Positions 17,197 to 25,880 of a stretch of 64,000 nucleotides of DNA are shown in pieces; positions within the stretch are counted from its first letter, which is position 1; each line of letters starts with the position of its first letter. The position numbers and the translations under genes are program-made. This DNA is from Chryseobacterium mulctrae. Its GTDB lineage: Bacteria; Bacteroidota; Bacteroidia; Flavobacteriales; Weeksellaceae. The notes beneath the pieces were generated by a model that had not been told where the DNA came from, searched no databases, and saw only the letters and a program-made list of their open reading frames with translations. The stretch is from positions 1,426,001-1,490,000 of the forward strand of contig NZ_VAJL01000001.1 in the NCBI RefSeq assembly GCF_006175945.1. Reading direction: 5' to 3'.

Positions 17197-18546
17197 ATGG
17201 CAAAACTTAAAACAGCATATTTCTGTCAAAACTGTGGATCACAATACCCTCAATGGACCGGGCAATGTAAAAACTGTCTGGAATGGAACACTTTGGTAGA
17301 AGAAATTGTAGAAAAAACATCTTCAAAAACACCTCCTTTCTCAAAAACAAAACAAAACGTCATCAACATCATCGAAGTTGAAGCCGTTGAAGAGCCGAGA
17401 ATAAAAACACCTTCTGATGAACTAAACCGTGTTTTGGGAGGCGGAATTGTTTTAGGTTCTGTTACCTTGATTGGTGGTGAACCCGGAATCGGTAAGTCTA
17501 CTCTGCTTCTTCAGCTTGCTTTAAAAATGAAGAAGAAAATTTTCTATGTTTCCGGTGAAGAAAGTGCGTCTCAAATTAAAATGAGAGCTGACCGTTTAGC
17601 CGATGTCAAAAATCCAAACTGTTTTTTATATACTGAAACTTCTTTAGAAAAAATTCTTCATGAAGCTAAAAAATTAGAACCGGATTTCGTGATTATAGAT
17701 TCTATACAAACGCTCCAATCTCAATTAATTGAAAGCTCACCCGGAACAGTTTCTCAGATTCGTGAATGCTCGAATGAGATTATTAAATATGCTAAAGAAA
17801 ACAACGTTCCCGTATTTTTGGTAGGTCACATCACAAAAGATGGACAAATTGCAGGACCAAAAGTTTTAGAACACATGGTCGATGTTGTTTTAAACTTTGA
17901 TGGTGATAGAAACCATCTTTTCAGGCTATTGAGAGCTAATAAAAACCGTTTCGGTTCCACCGCAGAAATAGGAATCTACGAAATGGTTTCTCAAGGTTTA
18001 AAAGAAATAAAAAATCCTTCCGAAATCTTAATTACCAAAAAATTTGAAGAACTTTCAGGAAATTCTGTAGCAGTAACTTTGGAAGGAAACCGACCGATGC
18101 TTCTTGAAATTCAGGCATTGGTAAGTACCGCAGTTTATGGAACTCCGCAAAGAAGCTGCACCGGTTTTGATTCTAAAAGATTAAATATGCTTTTGGCTGT
18201 TCTTGAAAAAAGAGCAGGTTTTCAATTGGGTGCAAAAGACGTCTTCTTAAATATTACCGGAGGAATTAAGACTGATGATCCGGCTTTAGATTTAGCAGTT
18301 GTCGCTTCTATTCTTTCATCAAATGAAGACATTGCAATTTCTGAACACTTCTGTTTTGCAGGCGAAATTGGCTTGAGTGGAGAAATTCGCCCTGTAGCAC
18401 AGGTTGAACAAAGAATTACCGAGGCAGAAAAATTAGGTTATGAGAAAATTTTTGTTTCTAATTTAAATAAAATTCCAAAAAGAAAATTTGGGATCAAGAT
18501 TGAAGAAGTGAGTAAGGTTGAGGATTTTCATGAAAGATTATTTTAA
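17197..18546 (+). CDS. radA: DNA repair protein RadA
   Basis: Protein of 449 residues that drives branch migration in recombination as a RecA-like, DnaB-type helicase. An N-terminal zinc finger (Cys10, 13, 24, 27 in FCQNCG and QCKNC) precedes a RecA-type ATPase with Walker A GGEPGIGKST (about 93-102) and the RadA-specific KNRFG motif (about 248). The C-terminal part is the Lon-protease-like domain (about 285-449), which is not a protease in RadA. Full length for the family. The next gene on the same strand starts 50 bases later but is probably transcribed separately. Confidence 0.96.
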   Translation: MAKLKTAYFCQNCGSQYPQWTGQCKNCLEWNTLVEEIVEKTSSKTPPFSKTKQNVINIIEVEAVEEPRIKTPSDELNRVLGGGIVLGSVTLIGGEPGIGKSTLLLQLALKMKKKIFYVSGEESASQIKMRADRLADVKNPNCFLYTETSLEKILHEAKKLEPDFVIIDSIQTLQSQLIESSPGTVSQIRECSNEIIKYAKENNVPVFLVGHITKDGQIAGPKVLEHMVDVVLNFDGDRNHLFRLLRANKNRFGSTAEIGIYEMVSQGLKEIKNPSEILITKKFEELSGNSVAVTLEGNRPMLLEIQALVSTAVYGTPQRSCTGFDSKRLNMLLAVLEKRAGFQLGAKDVFLNITGGIKTDDPALDLAVVASILSSNEDIAISEHFCFAGEIGLSGEIRPVAQVEQRITEAEKLGYEKIFVSNLNKIPKRKFGIKIEEVSKVEDFHERLF

Positions 18547-18596
18547 TAAAAAATTATTACATTTACACACAATAAAACTCTAAACCTGAGACAATT

Positions 18597-20135
18597 ATGA
18601 AAAATAAAATTACTTTCTTAATGCTGTTCTGCAGTATTGTAATTTTTTCTCAAAACAAGATTTTCCAAAACACAATCAGTGAAAATAATTTAAGCCAACA
18701 ACAAAAGGTTAACAAGACTTTAGCAGCAATTTATATTCTCACAAAATACTATACGCAATCCTCGTTTGATATAAAATCTGATCTTGAAATTAGTTTACCC
18801 AATAACAGAACAATTAAAGCTAAATATTCGAAATCTTTCCTGTACAGTAATAAATCTGAATCTTCGGTTTTCATTATTGAAAACGAGCCAAAATCTGAAT
18901 TGGTTTTATCAAAAGCTGGAAATGCAATTACAGGAATGTACACTTCAATTTTAGGAGAGAAAATAATTTTTCATCAGCTTGAAAACAATCTATTTGCCGT
19001 TTCTGTAGTCAGCGAATCTGCTTTGATCAATAAAGATTCTACTACAGATTTTATTTTAAGTGATTCTTCAGTGTCCCAAAAAGTTAATGCTAATATTTGT
19101 TCAGAAACTACAGCGATTTGTCCCGCAACAACGATTGATGTTTTGATTGTTTATACTTCTGTAGCAAGAGCTTCTTGGGGCGGAGCTGCACAAAGCAATT
19201 CTTTTGTGGCTACTGCAATCACCAATTTCAATACCGCACTCATCAATTCAGGAGTTACCAATACCACAATTAATCTCGTTTATTCTGGTGAAATTGATTA
19301 TACAGAATCCGGAGATATTTATACCGATTTACCAAGATTTAGAAATAATAATGATGGATTCATGGATGATGTGCACACTTTAAGAACAACTTACGGAGCC
19401 GATCTTTGTGCATTGGTAACCTCTACTCCTACAAGCATTTGTGGATTAGGGTATTTAAATAGTAATCCTACAAATTACACTGCGAATAGTGCATTTACAG
19501 TAACATTATTTAATTGTGTTGTCTCAAATTACAGTTTGGCTCACGAAATGGGTCATAATATGGGACTTAATCACGATTGGTATGCTTCTACTGCGACAAC
19601 ACCTTGTAGCAATCATCATGGTTATATCAATCGAACGGCTATCAATCTAGGCACATCAAGTGTTTCTTCACAAAGATGGAGAACAATCATGGCATATAAT
19701 GATGAATGCGCAGATAATGGTTTTAACTGTTCCAGAATCAACAGGTGGTCAAATCCTGCTGTAAATTTTAATGCTGAACCTACAGGAATAGCAATAGGAA
19801 ATCAAAACCCTTCCAACGAAGCTTTTGGCTTTTCGCGTTTTGCCTGTGTAGTTTCCCAATTTATGCCGACCGCAAATTTGGGTACTTTCGAAATAAAAAA
19901 CAAAGATGTAAAAGACTTTACCATCTATCCGAATCCTGCAAAAGACGAAATCAATATCTGGATTAAAAACGATGAAATTTACACTTTTAAAGTCATCAAT
20001 GTTTTAGGTCAAATCGTATTAACGTCTGACAAAAAAAGTATTAATCTGAGAGGTTTACCTTCTGGAGAATACTTCCTGAGTGTTTACACAGATAAAAATT
20101 CTTTAGTTGGAAGTAAAAAATTTATTATAAAATAA
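18597..20135 (+). CDS. Secreted reprolysin-like zinc metalloprotease with T9SS sorting tail
   Basis: Protein of 512 residues. A signal peptide (to about FSQN) is followed by a propeptide-like region (about 20-175) and a metzincin catalytic domain with HEMGHNMGLNHD (about 315-326; HExxHxxGxxH zinc site) and the Met-turn MAYND (about 365). Several Cys residues in the catalytic domain suggest disulfides. The C-terminus (about 435-512, with FTIYPNPAKDEINIW and FIIK end) is a type A sorting domain, which directs export through the type IX secretion system and surface attachment or release. It probably degrades extracellular proteins. A strong terminator follows. Confidence 0.92.
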   Translation: MKNKITFLMLFCSIVIFSQNKIFQNTISENNLSQQQKVNKTLAAIYILTKYYTQSSFDIKSDLEISLPNNRTIKAKYSKSFLYSNKSESSVFIIENEPKSELVLSKAGNAITGMYTSILGEKIIFHQLENNLFAVSVVSESALINKDSTTDFILSDSSVSQKVNANICSETTAICPATTIDVLIVYTSVARASWGGAAQSNSFVATAITNFNTALINSGVTNTTINLVYSGEIDYTESGDIYTDLPRFRNNNDGFMDDVHTLRTTYGADLCALVTSTPTSICGLGYLNSNPTNYTANSAFTVTLFNCVVSNYSLAHEMGHNMGLNHDWYASTATTPCSNHHGYINRTAINLGTSSVSSQRWRTIMAYNDECADNGFNCSRINRWSNPAVNFNAEPTGIAIGNQNPSNEAFGFSRFACVVSQFMPTANLGTFEIKNKDVKDFTIYPNPAKDEINIWIKNDEIYTFKVINVLGQIVLTSDKKSINLRGLPSGEYFLSVYTDKNSLVGSKKFIIK

Positions 20136-20154
20136 TTTCCGGCATAAATTTTAT

Positions 20155-20183
20155 AAATCCTCAGAATATTTTTCTGAGGATTT
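20155..20183 (+). terminator. Terminator after the secreted metalloprotease
   Basis: A 12-bp perfect stem (AAATCCTCAGAA with TTCTGAGGATTT) closes on TATTT and is followed by T7. Confidence 0.92.
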
Positions 20184-20225
20184 GTTTTTTTATCTAAATT
20201 CATCTCTCGAAGAATTAAATTTAAA

Positions 20226-20860
20226 ATGATTAAAAACCAAATTCATCAATATTATAATGATCTTGCAAAAACCTATAATGAAAACAGATTTGAAAACTCT
20301 TACGGAAAATATATTGATGGGCAGGAAAAATATTTTTTTGAATTCATTTTTAAGAAAAAAGATATTCAAATATCTTAGATTTAGGTTGCGGAAGAGGAAG
20401 ATTATTAAATTTCGCAACACATGGTGTAGATTTCAGCCAGGAAATGCTGAATATTGCTCAAGAAAAATTTCCTTATAAACAATTGAATAAACTCAACTTT
20501 ATTTCACGATAATTCTCAAAATGAAATAAAATTCAACAGTATCAATTTCAAATATCAGAAAATTGAAAACGGAGTTTGGGTAGAAACATTAATTAATGAC
20601 CGAACTTTATTTAAAAATTTCTATATTCGTTTATGAGCTTCCTCACTCACTTTTTTGTGTATGAGGAACAAAATTTATTTGAGTGAAGGTATCTCACATT
20701 TAAACTAAAGAATCTTACAGATTGAAAATACTGGGCTATGATAAGGCTTCCTTTTCCACATTAAAGGAAATTCTGAAAAGAAAAACCTTGGAATTATAAA
20801 AAAACAAGTAAAGTTGAAGATTTTGCAGAGTGTAGTTTTGGATAAGTATTGAGAAAATTC
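20226..20860 (+). pseudogene. Decayed class I SAM-dependent methyltransferase gene
   Basis: Reading begins well (MIKNQIHQYYNDLAKTYNEN) but runs into a stop after about 48 codons. A one-base shift resumes the family with ILDLGCGRGRLLNFA (motif I, about 20371-20415) and VDFSQEMLNIAQEKFP, then breaks again near 20500. Later fragments such as KYWAMIRLPFPH (about 20727-20762) fit the C-terminal half of small flavobacterial methyltransferases, with an in-frame stop just before. Several frameshifts, at least one nonsense codon and probably a deletion (motif II-III region missing) mean no functional enzyme. The end coordinate is approximate. The substrate cannot be inferred. Confidence 0.75.
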
Positions 20861-20889
20861 TAGAACTTTTAATTCTAAAAAAATAAAAA

Positions 20890-21996
20890 ATGTCATTCGA
20901 AAACATACAAAATTTTGTTCTTATATTGATTTATGGCGGGTTATTAATTGTATCATTCACAATCCTTATTAATCCCATGAAAGTAAACAAAAAAGCTAAT
21001 TTTTTCTTCAGTCTGTTTCTTTTTCTATGGTCAAGTTATTGGGTTTTTGATATTTTGAATATCTGCGGTTTTTCTCCGAATCCATTACTTATATTTTTCA
21101 TTTATTTTATCCAGATTTTCACACCAATATTTTTGTTGTTCAGTGTAGTGTTTTTTATTAATCCAAATTACATTTTCAAAAAAACGGATTTCATTTGTTT
21201 AATTGTTCCTAGCATTTATCTAATCTTATTATTGAATTCTGAAGGGAATAAAACATTAGGAAGTATTTCAGATTTTGTAGCAATTTTCCACAATCTTCCC
21301 TATATAGCAATTATGTACTTCAGAATTAAAAAACATCAAAAAAAAATTGAGACTATTTCTTCCAATACCGAAAGTATTAATTTACAATGGCTTAAAAAGT
21401 TAAACTTATTACTTTTTGCAACTATTATTGTTACGGTTAGCTATGAACTTTTCAATATGCTTATTTATAAGCTGCATCAGCATTTGGTAATGGATTTGTT
21501 GTTCCTCTTTACTGTTTATAGTACTTCTTTTCAGGTTATGTGCCAAAAAGAAATTTACCCGATTAATAAAAAAGACAGAGAAGAACTTCTTTCTTTGGAA
21601 CTAGAAGAAGAACTTCCAATTGGAAGAAAAAAACTAATTTCTGATCAAGACTTTGATAATTTAAAGTCAAAACTGCTTGCTATGATGGAAGCTGAAAAAC
21701 CTTATCTTGATGGTGAGCTCAATTTATTAAAACTCGCCAAATTAATAAATATTAATGTGCATCAACTTTCGTACTTACTAAATAGTGGTTTTAATGAGAA
21801 TTTTTTCCAATTTGTGAATAAATATCGTGTAGAATTCGCAAAAAAAATTTTACTCGATCCTTCGCAAAAAAAAAATTCTATGTTGAGTATTGCTTTTGAC
21901 TCCGGATTTAATTCTAAAACATCTTTCAATACTATCTTCAAAAGGATGACAGGATTTAACCCTTCTGAATTCAGAAAAAAACATTCAGATTTATAA
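20890..21996 (+). CDS. Membrane-anchored AraC-family transcriptional regulator
   Basis: Protein of 368 residues. The N-terminal 210 residues form about six or seven hydrophobic helices; the C-terminal 100 residues are an AraC-type double helix-turn-helix (LNLLKLAKLININVHQLSYL and SIAFDSGFNSKTSFNTIFKR, ending in TGFNPSEFRKKH). This architecture, a membrane sensor joined to an AraC DNA-binding domain, is common in Flavobacteriia; ligands are mostly unknown. The gene starts about 30 bases after the decayed methyltransferase and has no clear partner. About 300 AT-rich bases without recognisable features separate it from the next gene. Confidence 0.88.
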   Translation: MSFENIQNFVLILIYGGLLIVSFTILINPMKVNKKANFFFSLFLFLWSSYWVFDILNICGFSPNPLLIFFIYFIQIFTPIFLLFSVVFFINPNYIFKKTDFICLIVPSIYLILLLNSEGNKTLGSISDFVAIFHNLPYIAIMYFRIKKHQKKIETISSNTESINLQWLKKLNLLLFATIIVTVSYELFNMLIYKLHQHLVMDLLFLFTVYSTSFQVMCQKEIYPINKKDREELLSLELEEELPIGRKKLISDQDFDNLKSKLLAMMEAEKPYLDGELNLLKLAKLININVHQLSYLLNSGFNENFFQFVNKYRVEFAKKILLDPSQKKNSMLSIAFDSGFNSKTSFNTIFKRMTGFNPSEFRKKHSDL

Positions 21997-22292
21997 ACCG
22001 GAACACTTTTAATTTACAAATAGCTAAAAATCAAAACTTTAAACTCATATTTTTTTTTCATCAAAATTATAATCTAAACCATTTTAAGCATTCTTTCGTT
22101 CTATTTTTGAAAGAAAAAAAATGTTGCCACCTTCATTACCTCCCAATTCTTTTAATGATGTTTTGAAACTGATCTTGATTCATATTAAAAAAATTTTCTT
22201 AAAATAAATCAAGAAAAATAAATGTTGTTATTATAATTTCTATCTAAAAAAAAATAACATACGAGTTAAAATTTATATTATCTTTATAGTAT

Positions 22293-22886
22293 ATGAACTT
22301 TCTCGCCCACTCTTTTCTTACTTTTAATGACGGACAAATTGTCGGGCAGTTTCTCGAAGATTTTATTCGAAATAAAGACCGCTATTCTTTCCCGAAAGAC
22401 ATTCAGGACGGTATTACTCTTCATCGCGCAATTGATACATTTACCGATTCTCATCCTGCAATACATGAAGCAAAAAAAGTTTTCAGTCCGCTCGTAAGGC
22501 TTTACGCAGGTGCTTTTGTAGATGTTTCGATGGATTATTTTCTAGCGACAGATTTCAGTCTCAATTCTTTAAAAGGATGGAAAGAACATTCGTTAAAAGT
22601 ATACCGAATTCTTAATGAAAATGAGCAGTTTCTTTCAGAAAATTTCAAAAAAATGCTCGCAAAAATGGAACACGATGATTGGTTGTATAATTATCGTGAA
22701 GACTGGGGAATTAAATTCAGTATTCAGAATGTTTTGAATAAAGCGAAATATTTAGATAAAGACATTCCCGTTTTCCAGGCTTTTTTAGACAACAAAGAGA
22801 TTTTGCAGAAATGCTATGACGATTTTTTTCCTGACCTTTTAGCTCATGCAAAAGCTGAAAATGCTTTACTGCAACTTCAAAAATAA
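22293..22886 (+). CDS. Acyl carrier protein phosphodiesterase-like protein (AcpH/DUF479 family)
   Basis: Protein of 197 residues matching the AcpH/ACP phosphodiesterase family: start MNFLAHSFLTFNDG, the metal-binding HD-like residues in GITLHRAIDTFTDSHPAI (about 45-62), then VDVSMDYFLATDF. In E. coli AcpH removes the 4'-phosphopantetheine group from acyl carrier protein. Whether this homologue has that activity is inferred from family only. It is convergent with the DUF6702 gene, with only three bases between stop codons and no visible terminator. Confidence 0.85.
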   Translation: MNFLAHSFLTFNDGQIVGQFLEDFIRNKDRYSFPKDIQDGITLHRAIDTFTDSHPAIHEAKKVFSPLVRLYAGAFVDVSMDYFLATDFSLNSLKGWKEHSLKVYRILNENEQFLSENFKKMLAKMEHDDWLYNYREDWGIKFSIQNVLNKAKYLDKDIPVFQAFLDNKEILQKCYDDFFPDLLAHAKAENALLQLQK

Positions 22887-22889
22887 ATT

Positions 22890-23390
22890 TTAAAACTGTT
22901 GAAATAAGTATCGATTCGGATACGTAAGTTTTTCACTTTTACGGTTTCCATTAACGATGATATGTACCAAATTAATCTGGTCATCAAATAAATTATACAG
23001 AAAACTCACCGCAGCTTCTACTTTTTTAGGATTTTCCACTTTTTCAGATTCCAAATAAATATTTACTGATTCGCTGTCTTCTTCATAGCCGACGTAATTT
23101 ATTTTTAGAAACTCATTATCTGTTTTGAGTTTTAAATATTCAGCACTGTAATTTTTTAAAGCCTCATTAATCTGAGCTTTATATTTCACATCATTAAAAT
23201 GAAAAGGTTTTCCGTATTTTTTACTAAGACCATTTTCTAAATCATCCAAGAAAAATCTTCCGGTAATTTCAAAAGTTTTTGATTTTGAATTGTAATTAAT
23301 TTCTACAGAACCGACGTGATAAGGGTGTTTTACTTTGGTAAAAGAAAACAACAATAAAAGTGGTACTAAAAAAACAAAAACTTTTTTCAT
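22890..23390 (-). CDS. DUF6702 family secreted protein
   Basis: Protein of 166 residues from the start MKKVFVFLVPLL at 23390; five upstream in-frame codons are not needed. A signal peptide ends near LLFSFTKVKH, then HPYHVGSVEINYNSKSKTFEITGRFFLDDLE is the typical opening of this family, whose function is unknown. It is divergent from a HupE/UreJ gene (78 bases apart). In related genomes I expect the same pair to travel together, which would suggest a link with metal homeostasis, but that link is inference. Confidence 0.8.
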   Translation of the reverse strand: MKKVFVFLVPLLLLFSFTKVKHPYHVGSVEINYNSKSKTFEITGRFFLDDLENGLSKKYGKPFHFNDVKYKAQINEALKNYSAEYLKLKTDNEFLKINYVGYEEDSESVNIYLESEKVENPKKVEAAVSFLYNLFDDQINLVHIIVNGNRKSEKLTYPNRYLFQQF

Positions 23391-23467
23391 ATTTATAAAA
23401 CTCATTAACCATTCAAATCTGTTCCGAAATTAATCATTATTTTCGTAAACCTAATATTCATACCATA

Positions 23468-24046
23468 ATGCAAGACTTTTTATTTTATTTAAAACTCGGT
23501 TGGGAACACATTATTTCATTAGATGCGCTTGATCATCAGCTTTTTGTTTTAGCCTTAATCGCTGTTTATTCCGCCAAAGACTGGAAAAAAATCTTAATTC
23601 TGGTAACTGCATTTACCATCGGACATTCTATAACATTGGCTTTAAGTATTCTCGATGTGGTAAGACTTCCTTCAGATTGGGTTGAATTTTTGATTCCGTT
23701 GACGATTGTTTTAACCGCTGCCGGAAATATTGTAATGAAAAATAAAAAACAGACTCAGAATAAAACCAATTATTATTTAGCCTTATTTTTCGGACTGATT
23801 CACGGGTTAGGATTTGCCAATACTGCAAGAGTGATGATTGCTAAAAGCCAGAGCATCGCCGTTCCGTTGTTAGGTTTTAATATTGGCTTAGAAGTTGGGC
23901 AAATCGTTATTGTAATTGCAATATTGGTCTTGTTATTTATTTTATTAAATCTTTTCAAAATCAACAAAAAAGACTGGATTTTGTTTGTATCATCGGGCGT
24001 TTTTGCATTGGCTTTAAAAATGACTTTAGAGAGAATTCCTTTTTAA
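23468..24046 (+). CDS. HupE/UreJ-family membrane protein (putative nickel/cobalt permease)
   Basis: Protein of 192 residues with about six membrane helices. Family residues are visible: the charged/His segment LDALDHQLFVLALIA near the N-terminus, FTIGHSITLALS (about 56-67) and FGLIHGLGFAN (about 106-116). HupE/UreJ proteins are linked to nickel uptake in hydrogenase and urease loci, but in Bacteroidota they occur without those enzymes, so the cargo here is uncertain. The last 21 bases overlap the end of the convergent MFS gene. Confidence 0.85.
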   Translation: MQDFLFYLKLGWEHIISLDALDHQLFVLALIAVYSAKDWKKILILVTAFTIGHSITLALSILDVVRLPSDWVEFLIPLTIVLTAAGNIVMKNKKQTQNKTNYYLALFFGLIHGLGFANTARVMIAKSQSIAVPLLGFNIGLEVGQIVIVIAILVLLFILLNLFKINKKDWILFVSSGVFALALKMTLERIPF

Positions 24047-25411
24047 TCTAAAACCTGAAATTAAAAATATACTTATGGTAACCAACAGTAAAACGATCAT
24101 TACTAAAGTTGCCATAAAGTATCCATCATCAAAACTAAAATAAACCCTGCCTACCAAGCTTACCCCAAATCCTATGGAGATCTGTTGTATTGTCAAATAA
24201 ACCCCGCTTGCAAGGGAAGTAATTGAAACAGGTAATTTTCTCATTGCATTGGTAAACATCGATGGCAAAACGATTCCGCATCCTATTCCGTAAAAGAATA
24301 ATACAACGCAAATAATTGGTAAGTTGATTACTAAGGTATTGATGGTATAAATATGGGCTACAAGTCCTAAAATCATGATCACTAAGCCGAAAACAATAAA
24401 TTTCTCCTGATATTTATTTAAAAATCTAACGGATAATAAAGATGCTAAAACATAACCGATTCCTTGGCAAGCAAATAATAATCCTGTTTTTGTAGAGCTC
24501 AAATGATGGTGTTCTTCAAAAAAATTGGCATTGATGAAAAAATAAGAATCCTGAACTAAGTAATAAGTAACCGCTGCAAAAAGCGCTATTTTAAAACTTG
24601 GATATAAGAAGGGTTTCATGTTGATTAAAACTTCTTTTCCCTTTTCAAATTTCTTTTTTTGATTTAAAATAAAAATAATCAAACCTACTAAAGATGAAAA
24701 CAACAATAAAATATTAGTTGTACTCCACCCTTCTTCTCCACCAATTACAATTTCATACATCAAAACGATCAGGAGAATGATCAATATCATTTGTGGAAAG
24801 ATTTGGATGGATTCTTTCCCTTTAATTTCAACTTCTTTCAGATATTTATTTGCTAAAATAATAACCAAAAGAGCAATCGGAATATTAATAAAGAAAACAA
24901 GTCGCCATGCATCAAAACTAAAATGAAGATCAGGGATTATTCCGCCTAAAACCTGTCCTATAACTGAGGCTATTCCTGCAATCGCACCGTAAATTCCCAA
25001 AGCTTTTACCCTTTCTTCTTCAATTGTAAAAACATTGGATATTAAAGCAACGCCCTGCGGAACCATAAAAGCAGCCGAGATCCCCTGGAAAAGCCGACTT
25101 ACATTCAATGCTGTTGCAGAAGTAGAACTTCCACAAAAAAATGAGAACAACATAAAGCTGAACATGGAAACGATAAAAGTTTTCTTGTGCCCATATTTGT
25201 TCCCTATTTTACTTCCCGTAATCAGAAAAGCACCGTAGCCGATAATATAAAAGACGATTATAAACTGCGTTTCGGCGGTACTTGCGTTGATAGAATTTTT
25301 AATAGATGGTATTGCAATATTAACAATGAAAAGATCCAAAACACATAAAAAAATCGACATCGAAATGACAATTAAACTCAGCCATTTGTTAAACTCTTGA
25401 AAATTTCTCAT
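24026..25411 (-). CDS. MFS drug exporter, DHA2 (EmrB/QacA-like) family
   Basis: Transporter of 461 residues with about 14 hydrophobic helices, the DHA2 number. Motif A is visible as GSKIGNKYGHKKTF (about 60-73) and the motif RLFQGISAAFMVPQG (about 105-119) is typical of H+-coupled multidrug exporters. It is divergent from an HxlR regulator 86 bases away, the usual layout of an efflux pump and its repressor, so it probably exports a toxic compound sensed by that regulator. Its stop lies inside the end of the convergent HupE gene. Substrate unknown. Confidence 0.9.
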   Translation of the reverse strand: MRNFQEFNKWLSLIVISMSIFLCVLDLFIVNIAIPSIKNSINASTAETQFIIVFYIIGYGAFLITGSKIGNKYGHKKTFIVSMFSFMLFSFFCGSSTSATALNVSRLFQGISAAFMVPQGVALISNVFTIEEERVKALGIYGAIAGIASVIGQVLGGIIPDLHFSFDAWRLVFFINIPIALLVIILANKYLKEVEIKGKESIQIFPQMILIILLIVLMYEIVIGGEEGWSTTNILLLFSSLVGLIIFILNQKKKFEKGKEVLINMKPFLYPSFKIALFAAVTYYLVQDSYFFINANFFEEHHHLSSTKTGLLFACQGIGYVLASLLSVRFLNKYQEKFIVFGLVIMILGLVAHIYTINTLVINLPIICVVLFFYGIGCGIVLPSMFTNAMRKLPVSITSLASGVYLTIQQISIGFGVSLVGRVYFSFDDGYFMATLVMIVLLLVTISIFLISGFRLKRNSL

Positions 25412-25472
25412 TTTTATTGATAATATTTTAACTTTACGGCATCAAAAATAAGAACCTCAAATCCTGCTGTCA

Positions 25473-25493
25473 AGTAGGTAAAAAAAACATACT
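25473..25493. promoter_or_regulatory. Possible HxlR operator
   Basis: AGTAGGT and ACATACT form an imperfect inverted repeat (one mismatch) with a 7-base spacer, 4 bases before the HxlR start and inside the divergent promoter region. HxlR-type dimers bind such repeats; the assignment is inferred from position. Confidence 0.4.
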
Positions 25494-25497
25494 CAGT

Positions 25498-25869
25498 ATG
25501 AATTTTAATACTAATTCTGATAATGAAACCGTTAGCTGTACAGAAAATTTTCTTTTTCTGGCAAATAATTGCTACGCAGAGCACGCTTTGAAAATGATCA
25601 ATGGCAAATGGAAGATCTCTCTGATAAAAATTATTGCTAATGAATGCCCAAAAAGATTCGGAGTTCTGAAGCGGGAATTAGATAATTTAGCACAGGGAAC
25701 ATTAACCACGATTTTAAAAGAATTGGAAAACGACGGTCTTATTTTGAGAATTGCCTATGCTGAAATTCCTCCGAGAGTAGAATACAAATTAACAGAAAAA
25801 GGGATTGCCTTTTTGCCTATTATAAAATCAATGGAAGACTGGTGGTTAGCTTTTCCTGAAAACAATTAA
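25498..25869 (+). CDS. HxlR-family winged-helix transcriptional regulator
   Basis: Regulator of 123 residues. The HxlR core is clear: ALKMINGKWKISLIKIIAN (about 28-46), then FGVLKRELDNLAQGTLTTILKELENDGLI (recognition helix and wing). Cys14 and Cys23 near the N-terminus could serve redox or electrophile sensing, as in some HxlR/HypR proteins, but this is inference. It is divergent from the MFS exporter and probably represses it and itself. The M1 peptidase gene starts 11 bases downstream on the same strand and may share the transcript. Confidence 0.9.
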   Translation: MNFNTNSDNETVSCTENFLFLANNCYAEHALKMINGKWKISLIKIIANECPKRFGVLKRELDNLAQGTLTTILKELENDGLILRIAYAEIPPRVEYKLTEKGIAFLPIIKSMEDWWLAFPENN

Positions 25870-25880
25870 AAATATTAGCT

